A stretch of 64,000 bases of DNA from contig NZ_JARZHH010000054.1 in assembly GCF_029946515.1 (NCBI RefSeq), positions 17,019 to 81,018 of the forward strand, written 5' to 3'. The notes under the pieces are model-generated. The model ran no database searches. It was not told the DNA's origin and saw only the letters and a program-made list of their open reading frames with translations. Position 1 is the first letter of the stretch. Every line of letters begins with the position of its first letter. Source of the DNA: Polyangium sp. 6x1. GTDB lineage: Bacteria > Myxococcota_A > Polyangia > Polyangiales > Polyangiaceae. Below are positions 58,901-64,000 of this stretch, piece after piece. A program made the position numbers and the translations under genes.

Positions 58901-60161
58901 CATCGTGATGTGGTCCAAGCGCCTGCGCGGCGAGCTCGACGGCAAGACGCTGGTGTCGCGGTACCAGGCCGCGCGCGGCGCGTGCGAGATCCCGGACTGG
59001 CGCGCCGAGCAAGCGCTGCTCGACCTCCTCCAGCGCAAGGCCCGCACCGAGGACGCCGTGACCACGCTGCTCGCGCACTTCGCGTCGGCGCCGGATACGC
59101 GCGGCTACGTGGCGCAGGCGATCCTGCGTCGCTCGGTCGATCCGCGGATCGCCGCGTCCGTGCGGCGCACGCTGTTCGGCGAGAAGATCGCCTGGGAGCA
59201 GGTCGACGCGGAGCTCGCCGCGATCGACGGCGTGGACGCGAAGCTCGCGAAGCTGCGCGAGCGAATGCTGGTCGCGCCGGGGGATCCGCAAGGCGATCTG
59301 CGCGTCGTGCGGCTGCTCGCGGAGGCGGGCAAGAAGGACGACGCGCTCGCGCAAGGCCGAAGGCTCCGCGATCGCGGGTTCATGAGCCCCGACCTCGCGC
59401 TCGCGCTCGGCGACGTGCTCGCGGCGCAGGGCTTTCAGGACGAGGCGCTCCGCACGTACTCGGAGATCGTGGAGTTCGATTCGCAGAGCTCGGAGTCGCG
59501 GCGGCTGCTCGGTGATGTGTTCCTGCGGCACGGCTGGTACGGCGCGGCCTACCGGCAATACAAGACGCTGACGGATGTGCCGGGCGCGGACGCGCCGAGT
59601 TTCCTGCGTCTGGCGCTGGCCGCGGCGGGCAGCGGGCGCGTGGACGAGGCGCTTCGTTTGGAGCGGCAGGTCGCGTCGGCCGAGGGGACGCCGGGTCCGC
59701 GGGATCCGCGGCTCTGGGCGCGGCTCTGGGCCGCGGCGCACCTCGCGCGGCTGCTCGAAGGCGAGGGCAAACCCGTGGAGCCGGGCCTCGCCGAGGGGCT
59801 GTCGCGCAAGCTGAAGGAGCTGTCGCTGTTCAGCGGGCCGAGCGCGCTCGCGATCCTCACGTGGGAGGACCTCGACACGACGCTCGGCCTCGTCGGCAAG
59901 GACGGCGCGGTGGAGGCGACGCTCACCGAGGTCTCGGACGCGGCGTCGATCGGGATCTCGGCGGTGGAGCTGCCGCTCGGCGACGAGGGGCGCCTCGCGT
60001 TCTTGGCGCGCGTCCGCAACGCGAGCCCGGGGCGCGACGTGCCCGTCACGCTGCACGCGATCGCGTGGGACGGGAAGGCGTTTCGTGTGACGATCCGGAA
60101 GGCGAAGCTCGGGGCGAAGGACACGGAGGTCACGCTCTCGTCCTTCAATCCCAGCCTGTGA
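55959..60161 (+). CDS. FecR-VIT-VWA membrane-anchored protein with TPR-like C-terminus, 1400 aa
   Basis: One N-terminal membrane helix (AIGLLVLVASLVVFIT) is followed by a FecR-like domain (AGEVRLVEGG; VRLSDGSSVFLRGDSTVRLL), then a VIT domain (VDQTFGNPGGGVLEGWYWFSVP; EWVDGRTYRSRIYPIP). A VWA domain has its metal site as DTSAS at Asp478 and GGATDLGAL. A long Pro/Ala-rich linker precedes a helical TPR-like C-terminal third (ALAQGRRLRDRGFMSPDLALALGD). It resembles inter-alpha-trypsin-inhibitor heavy-chain-like proteins of bacteria fused to FecR. ATG 55959 is chosen, with GGAGGA close upstream; ATG 55872 is an alternative. It probably scaffolds an envelope complex with the next gene. Confidence 0.85.
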   Translation: MTRSLDRIRAFAKTHSLPLRAAIGLLVLVASLVVFITSQRVPPVRAGVVDARLELAAGEVRLVEGGKGSTVISGAPLPAGAELATGTGARALVRLSDGSSVFLRGDSTVRLLPDGAEIVAGEVWLDAPPSERGGLKHKAGDATIAAADAGLSIRRAGAEVVVVVTRGLAVLTSPGGRVEVSAGEQAQASGNDKPKVSPVLFWDDWTGGMGDGRPLAGAGSGAGRIYGVSPGLPGEKAKVLEVSRQSVRAVIREGLAETEVDQTFGNPGGGVLEGWYWFSVPERAIVTSFAVETNGVLVEGEVTERKEAAARYTTAVATGHSPALLEWVDGRTYRSRIYPIPASGSRRVVLRYLEVLPSQGGKLEYLYPMRGEDPARIGEFSLEVDLGAAGSKMRIASLADAVVENGGRRVTMRRSGYLPRADFQLEATPIEPSNRAALSVARFAAGADRADYVMARYVPDIDWAAVPEPPGDVAVVVDTSASGDEAVRQQKAAAAEAILRALSQKDRFVLIAIDSAPTVLWPKDGLAEATDKEIAAALARLAEHSSGGATDLGALFDAALGRLHGTEQPAVVYIGDGLPTSGEVSGDRLSERLRRSLSTSRARLFTVAVGTQSNVGLLRELARQGGGQSFRIDRMETATSEVLRLASAIKTPTITELSIDLGAGLDEAMLTASGKVSRGEEVLLFARTHHALPAEATVKGRVGGKEFSKSYPITLAPGTSTSLVPRLWAAEKVRRLLGEATEPEEQRGKIVEIGLEYGLMTPFTSILALESEAAYARQGIRRRSSPLRGVRLTALDARTERALMDAALNPAAATAMGCSLRSKDEAAPAEAVAVAPSPLQQAPAPLAVDDEEQKPADQQNQLSSTTAATATPTEPEPAIAANGVPPAKPAPGGAGAFRGNVDREDFDGQQEKSANRPQSPSSEDGPVLKEKARAPEAPAAPTATSTSTVDATKKQAEEPARRSPPTATPCSDVARRPLADRIVMWSKRLRGELDGKTLVSRYQAARGACEIPDWRAEQALLDLLQRKARTEDAVTTLLAHFASAPDTRGYVAQAILRRSVDPRIAASVRRTLFGEKIAWEQVDAELAAIDGVDAKLAKLRERMLVAPGDPQGDLRVVRLLAEAGKKDDALAQGRRLRDRGFMSPDLALALGDVLAAQGFQDEALRTYSEIVEFDSQSSESRRLLGDVFLRHGWYGAAYRQYKTLTDVPGADAPSFLRLALAAAGSGRVDEALRLERQVASAEGTPGPRDPRLWARLWAAAHLARLLEGEGKPVEPGLAEGLSRKLKELSLFSGPSALAILTWEDLDTTLGLVGKDGAVEATLTEVSDAASIGISAVELPLGDEGRLAFLARVRNASPGRDVPVTLHAIAWDGKAFRVTIRKAKLGAKDTEVTLSSFNPSL

Positions 60162-60189
60162 GTCCCTCACGCCCAGCGAGGAGAGGCGC

Positions 60190-61482
60190 ATGATCGAGAT
60201 CACCTTTCTCGGGCAGCTCGTCGCGACGCTCGCGGGCGCGCTGGCGTTCGTCTCGTTGCTCCTCGTGCTCGCCGCGAGCGCGTACGTGCTCGCGGCGGCC
60301 GCGCAAGGGCTCGAAGGGCTCGCCGCGCCGCGCGGGGTGCTGCCCGAGGTCGTGGCGGGACGCGCGCGGGTGCTGCGCGCGATCGCCGCGGTCCTCGGCG
60401 TGCTCACGTTCGGCCTCGTGATCGCGACGTCGACCGTCGGAGGCACGTTCGGCACGCTCACGTTCGCCGTGGCGCTCGGCGCGCTCGCGCGGGGCGGGAC
60501 GCTCGCGCTGTCGATGCTCGCGATGCGGACGGCCGCGAAGTTCGAAGGCGCGCGCGTCGCGCAGGGCAAGGCGCTCACCGCGGCGCGGGTCGCGCAGACG
60601 GCGGCGCTCACCGCGGCGGCGAAGAAGCGGCTCGCGGGCGAGGATCTGCGCGCCGAGCTCGGGTCCGCGGACGCGGCGTTGACGAGGCTGCGCGAGGCGC
60701 TCGGGACGCTCGTGGATACACGCGCGGCGCTCGGGCAGAAGCTGCAGGCGGTGAACGGCAGCGGAGAGGCGCGGCTCGCGCCGGAGGTCGCGCGCCTGCG
60801 GGACGAGCTGACGTTGCGGATCGAGCTCGGCGAGCGGGTGCTCGCGGCAGCGGAGGCCGCGGCGTTCCGGCTCGCGTGCGCGATGCCGATCAAGAAGCTC
60901 GTGCGCAGGCGGCCCGCGGAGGTGGCGGGGCTCGATCCGGCGGCGCCGGGCGAACCGGAGGCGCGGCTCGTCGCGGCGACGGCGGCGATCGACGGCTACC
61001 TCGCGGCGATCGCGGAGGCGCGCGCCGAGCTGGAAGACGTCGCGACGCGAAGGCCCACGGTCCCGCCGGCCGCGGCGGACGCGGACGAGGACGACGACGA
61101 CGACGACGCCGGGCGCCCGAAGGATCCGCTGGCCCACGCGCGGACGGACCTCGACGTGATCGAGGCGGCGTATCGGTCGCTGCGGGAGCGCGCGGAGCTG
61201 TCGCGGCTCGGGCTGCAAGCGCGCAAGGGTTTGGCCGAGGTGGCGAGCGCGGCCGGCGCGGTGTCGAAGCAGGCGCGGGCGTTTGGCCTCGACGAGCGGG
61301 AGTTCGGCCTGCTCCTGGACGACGTGGCGCGGGCCGAGCGGGTGTCGTCGATCGAGCCGCCGGTGCGCGACGGGGACCTGCGCGTGCTCGTGGAGGCGCT
61401 GTCCCGAGGGACGAGCGCGCTCGACCAGGATGACCGGGCGTCGCTGGGAGGGGTCGTCGCGGCGCTGCGGTCGATCGGGTGA
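60190..61482 (+). CDS. membrane protein with coiled-coil and acidic stretch, 430 aa
   Basis: Two or three membrane helices lie in the first ~110 residues. The rest is Ala/Arg/Glu-rich and strongly helical, with coiled-coil character (AELGSADAALTRLREALGTLVDTRAALGQKL), interrupted by an acidic run (DADEDDDDDD). No known family is recognised. The ATG at 60190 has GAGGAGAGG upstream and lies 28 bp after the VWA protein gene, so the two form an operon and may assemble together at the inner membrane. Confidence 0.7.
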   Translation: MIEITFLGQLVATLAGALAFVSLLLVLAASAYVLAAAAQGLEGLAAPRGVLPEVVAGRARVLRAIAAVLGVLTFGLVIATSTVGGTFGTLTFAVALGALARGGTLALSMLAMRTAAKFEGARVAQGKALTAARVAQTAALTAAAKKRLAGEDLRAELGSADAALTRLREALGTLVDTRAALGQKLQAVNGSGEARLAPEVARLRDELTLRIELGERVLAAAEAAAFRLACAMPIKKLVRRRPAEVAGLDPAAPGEPEARLVAATAAIDGYLAAIAEARAELEDVATRRPTVPPAAADADEDDDDDDAGRPKDPLAHARTDLDVIEAAYRSLRERAELSRLGLQARKGLAEVASAAGAVSKQARAFGLDEREFGLLLDDVARAERVSSIEPPVRDGDLRVLVEALSRGTSALDQDDRASLGGVVAALRSIG

Positions 61483-61487
61483 GTTGG

Positions 61488-61800
61488 GACCGTCTTGGAG
61501 ACGGGTCGACGAGGCTTGCGGGAGGGTCGAGACGGTCTCGGAGACGGGTCGACGAGGCTTGCGGGAGGGTAGGTACCGTCTCGGAGACAGGTCGACGAGG
61601 CTTGCGGGAGGGTAGGTACCGTCTCGGAGACAGGTCGACGAGGCTTGCGGGAGGGTAGGTACCGTCTCGGAGACAGGTCGACGAGGCTTGCGGGAGGGTC
61701 GGGACCGTCTCGGAGACAGGTCGACGAGGCTTGCGGGAGGGTCGGTACCGTCTCGGAGACAGGTCGACGAGGCGTGCGGGAGGGTCGGGACCGTTACCGA
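61488..61800. repeat. 43-bp tandem repeat array B, seven copies
   Basis: GTCGACGAGG recurs at 61505, 61548, 61591, 61634, 61677, 61720 and 61763, exactly 43 bp apart. The array fills most of the gene-free stretch 61483-61882. Unit consensus is about GTCGACGAGGCTTGCGGGAG followed by GGTCGGGACCGTCTCGGAGACAG. The left flank of array A (7576-7600) contains a similar GTCGAGCCTGCGGCAGGGTC, so the two arrays look related. There are no spacers, so it is not a CRISPR. Confidence 0.95.
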
Positions 61801-61882
61801 AACGCCTGGGCCGTGTCTCAGCAGACTCGGATCATCGACCCGGGTCTAGACATCGCGCGTCACCTGCGACAGGTACGCAGCC

Positions 61883-62758
61883 ATGCGGGACAAGTTCGAC
61901 CAGGGTGAAATCGACGCGCTTCGCGCCGAGGTGGAAGAGCTCCGCGCGCGGCTCGCGGCGACCGAGAGCGAGCTCGCCGCGGCGCGCGCCGCCGAGACGG
62001 AGCTCCGGGCGATGTTCACGGCCATGACAGACGTGGTGTTCGCCATGAGCGGGGAGGGGCGGTACCTGAAGATCGCGCCCACCGGGACGGATCTCCTCTA
62101 CAAGCCGAGCGACGATCTCCTCGGCAAGACGATGCACGAGGTCATGCCGCAGGTGATGGCGGATTTCCTCCTGTCCCACGTCCGCGCGTCGCTCGAGCAG
62201 AAGGCCCTCGTCACGCTGGAGTACAGCTTGCCGGTCGGCGATCGGGAGATCTTCTTCACCGCCAACATCACCCCGATGTCGGACGACGTGGTGATCGTCG
62301 TCGCGCGCGACATCACCGATCGCAAGCGGGCCGAGCAAGCGCTCGCCGAGGGGTTGGCCCGGCAGGCGGTGATCGACGCGCAGGAGGCGGCGCTCTCCGC
62401 GCTGTCGACGCCGCTCATCCCCGTCACCGACGAGATCGTGGTGATGCCGCTCATCGGCGTGCTCGACACGCAGCGCGTGCAGCAGGCCATGGAGACGCTG
62501 CTCCGCGGCGTCACCGACCGGCGCGCGCGTACGGTCATCCTCGACATCACGGGCATCTCGGTCGTCGATTCGCAGGTGGCCGACGCGCTCGTCCGGGCCG
62601 CCCGCGCGGTGCAGCTTCTCGGCGCGAAGGTCGTGCTCACCGGCGTCCGTCGCGACGTCGCGCAGACGCTGGTCGAGATCCAGGCCGATCTCGGCGGCAT
62701 CGTCACGCGCAGCACGGTGCAGAGCGGGATCGCGTTCGCGATGGCCGCGCCGAGCTGA
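61883..62758 (+). CDS. RsbR-like PAS-STAS protein, 291 aa
   Basis: A short coiled coil (residues 8-38) is followed by a PAS domain (MFTAMTDVVFAMSGEGRYLKIAP to VIVVARDITDRKRAEQ, about 42-155). The C-terminal STAS domain (about 175-285) has VVMPLIGVLDTQRVQQAMETLL and TVILDITGISVVDSQVADALVRAARA. This is the N-sensor-STAS plan of RsbR co-antagonists in stressosomes. The usual RsbR phospho-Thr position appears to be Ser in SVVDSQVAD. No RsbS or RsbT gene is visible nearby. It could instead tune a two-component or sigma-factor pathway elsewhere. Confidence 0.85.
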   Translation: MRDKFDQGEIDALRAEVEELRARLAATESELAAARAAETELRAMFTAMTDVVFAMSGEGRYLKIAPTGTDLLYKPSDDLLGKTMHEVMPQVMADFLLSHVRASLEQKALVTLEYSLPVGDREIFFTANITPMSDDVVIVVARDITDRKRAEQALAEGLARQAVIDAQEAALSALSTPLIPVTDEIVVMPLIGVLDTQRVQQAMETLLRGVTDRRARTVILDITGISVVDSQVADALVRAARAVQLLGAKVVLTGVRRDVAQTLVEIQADLGGIVTRSTVQSGIAFAMAAPS

Positions 62759-62815
62759 TCGTCCGGGCACGCCGCGCTGTGCCCCCGAACCCTCGCGTGC
62801 TATCCCGGCCCCGCG

Positions 62816-63565
62816 ATGCGCCGCAGGACCCCTCACGCCATCCAGGTCGAGCTCGCGCAGAAGCGGCTCCTCGCCCGGCTCGCCAGTCTCGACCACGCCG
62901 CGATCGTCCGCGTGCTCGGCCCCTTCCTCACGCCCGAACGACAGGCCCGCTTCGACGCGGTGTTTTCCTCGCGCCTCGGCTCCGTCACCGTCCTCATGGA
63001 TGCGCCGTACGATCCGCACAACGGCGCCGCCGTCCTCCGGTCGTGTGACGCGTTCGGGGTCCAGCGCCTCCACGTCGTCGAGCGCGGCGGCATCTCGTTC
63101 CTCGCGGCCCGCGAGGTCGCCCGCGGCTCCGAGCAGTGGGTCCACGTCCGCACCTACCCAACGAGCCACGCCGCGCTCGACGTCCTCGCCGCGTCCGGCC
63201 ACGAGCTCGTCGCGACGCACCCGAAGGGCGAGCTCGCGCCCGAGGATCTTCGATCGATCCCGAAGGTCTGCCTCGTCCTCGGCAACGAGCGCGACGGCAT
63301 CCACGAGGAGCTCGTCGCCGCTTGCAAGCGCAGCGTCCGCGTCCCCATGCGCGGCTTCGTCGAGAGCCTCAACGTGAGCGTCACGGCCGCGATCCTTCTC
63401 CAGCACGCGACGTCGGGCCGGCCCGGCGATCTCTCGGCGGACGAGCAACGCGCGCTCCAGGCCCGCGCGATGATCCTCACGATCGATCACGCCGCCGAGA
63501 TCCTCCTCGCGAACGGGATTTCCCTCGGGGAGGACGCGCTCGGGTTCGAAGAAGCCGCGGGCTAG
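62816..63565 (+). CDS. TrmH-family (SpoU) tRNA/rRNA 2'-O-methyltransferase, 249 aa
   Basis: The SPOUT signature motifs are present in order: motif 1 in DAPYDPHNGAAVLRSCDAFGV (Asn and Arg of NxxxxxR), motif 2 in VCLVLGNERDGI, and motif 3 in VPMRGFVESLNVSVTAAILL. The N-terminal helical extension fits TrmH, the tRNA Gm18 methyltransferase, more than RlmB. The SAM-binding knot is therefore intact. It starts 57 bp after the RsbR-like gene at ATG 62816. Target nucleotide is inferred only from family resemblance. Confidence 0.88.
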   Translation: MRRRTPHAIQVELAQKRLLARLASLDHAAIVRVLGPFLTPERQARFDAVFSSRLGSVTVLMDAPYDPHNGAAVLRSCDAFGVQRLHVVERGGISFLAAREVARGSEQWVHVRTYPTSHAALDVLAASGHELVATHPKGELAPEDLRSIPKVCLVLGNERDGIHEELVAACKRSVRVPMRGFVESLNVSVTAAILLQHATSGRPGDLSADEQRALQARAMILTIDHAAEILLANGISLGEDALGFEEAAG

Positions 63566-63664
63566 CGCGCGGGAATTTTCCGCCTCGCTTGCCCCTTTCG
63601 GCGAAAGTCGATAGCCTGTGCGGAACGACGATTGTCGGCTGTTTTCGATCGTCCGGGAGTCCTC

Positions 63665-64000
63665 GTGCCTGCTCCGCCTGCGCCGCCGAAACCGCCTGCG
63701 CCGCCTCGCGCGGCTCCTCCTGCGCCTGGCGCGATCGCGCGCCCTTCCGCGCCGCCTCCCAGGCCCCACGCGGGAACGGTGCCGATGCCCGTGCACCCCG
63801 GCCCCGCGGCAAACGCCGCGCCGCCGCCGCCCGTGTTCGCGGATGCGCCCTTGCCCTCCGCCGTCGCCACGGTGCCGTTCCCGAGCCCCCTGGAGGCGGC
63901 CGCGCCCGCGCCTGCCGCGCCCCCGCAGCCTCGCCCGGCCGCAGGCGCGCCCGCGCCGCGCCCCGCCGCAGGCGCGCCGGCCGTGCCCGACGGTGTGGGC
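63665..64000 (+). CDS. Pro/Ala-rich protein, 5' end only (runs off window)
   Basis: A GTG at 63665 with GGGAG about six bases upstream opens a frame that stays open to the last base of the window (112 codons). All of it is Pro/Ala-rich (APPAPPKPPAPPRAAPPAPG), with no folded domain yet. Long Pro/Ala N-termini of this kind occur in cytoplasmic signalling and motility proteins of myxobacteria. The opposite strand is also open here, but it has a poor start and looks like a compositional shadow. Confidence 0.55.
   Translation, partial: MPAPPAPPKPPAPPRAAPPAPGAIARPSAPPPRPHAGTVPMPVHPGPAANAAPPPPVFADAPLPSAVATVPFPSPLEAAAPAPAAPPQPRPAAGAPAPRPAAGAPAVPDGVG

Noticed and set aside
55344..60893. 1849-codon open frame on the minus strand opposite the VWA protein gene
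   Set aside because: The translation is Arg/Ala/Ser-rich with no domain, while the plus strand has FecR, VIT and VWA motifs in order.
63562..63870. Gly-rich minus-strand open frame near the right end
   Set aside because: It resembles a Gly-rich surface stalk, but it lacks a signal peptide and a good start. The plus strand has a ribosome binding site, a GTG start and an open frame to the window edge.

Overview
The window is very GC-rich and densely packed, with codon use biased to G or C at third positions. It looks like the chromosome of a myxobacterium, most likely of the order Polyangiales (Polyangium/Sorangium-like). Evidence: a C-terminal Cys/transmembrane/poly-Arg tail of MYXO-CTERM type (2..802), a Ser/Thr kinase with the HRDVSPHN catalytic loop common in myxobacteria, several surface lipoproteins with Gly-rich (GGAGG) linkers, an AgmX/PglI-type C-terminal domain, and abundant hybrid signalling proteins. 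No rRNA, tRNA, CRISPR array, transposase or phage gene was seen.

Layout. 1-6.7 kb: end of a MYXO-CTERM surface protein; an ~830-bp segment bracketed by a 111-bp direct repeat and carrying one lower-GC small gene; then a minus-strand run of acyltransferase, GpsA-like dehydrogenase, Ser/Thr kinase and HAD phosphatase. 6.8-9.4 kb: small lipoproteins, a 43-bp tandem-repeat array, a Gly-rich lipoprotein. 9.5-14.1 kb: HExxH lipoprotein, five-haem cytochrome with a methyltransferase, and an overlapping operon of a winged-helix regulator with two small membrane proteins. 14.3-23.3 kb: a signalling block with a soluble multi-HAMP hybrid histidine kinase (11 repeats of 92 residues), a second hybrid kinase/response regulator and a PP2C-like phosphatase. 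23.3-32.2 kb: a cytochrome c-NnrU fusion, membrane proteins, two B12-binding-type radical SAM proteins each overlapping a downstream membrane protein gene, and a GT-C-type glycosyltransferase. 32.2-36.1 kb: a large EGF-like lipoprotein with six near-identical 354-bp repeats. 36.2-39.5 kb: nucleotide-sugar genes (epimerase plus PIG-L deacetylase, facing UDP-GlcNAc 2-epimerase plus GT2). 41.2-46.0 kb: two divergently transcribed twin-radical-SAM proteins, one fused to a Gfo/Idh/MocA-type oxidoreductase. 46.1-47.9 kb: a eukaryotic-type bifunctional PFK-2/FBPase-2 and a DUF4258/zinc-finger toxin-antitoxin-like pair. 48-61.5 kb: envelope proteins (AgmX-domain membrane protein, DUF2330 protein, secreted GH13 amylase, FecR/VIT/VWA protein). 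61.5-64 kb: a second 43-bp repeat array, an RsbR-like PAS-STAS protein, a TrmH-type RNA methyltransferase and the start of a Pro/Ala-rich protein that leaves the window.

The most unusual items are the divergent twin-radical-SAM pair, the complete PFK-2/FBPase-2, the fungal Nik1-like HAMP-repeat kinase, a GpsA-like protein lacking the family's conserved lysines, and two distant minisatellites with the same 43-bp period. All functional calls are from reading sequence motifs; no database search was run.
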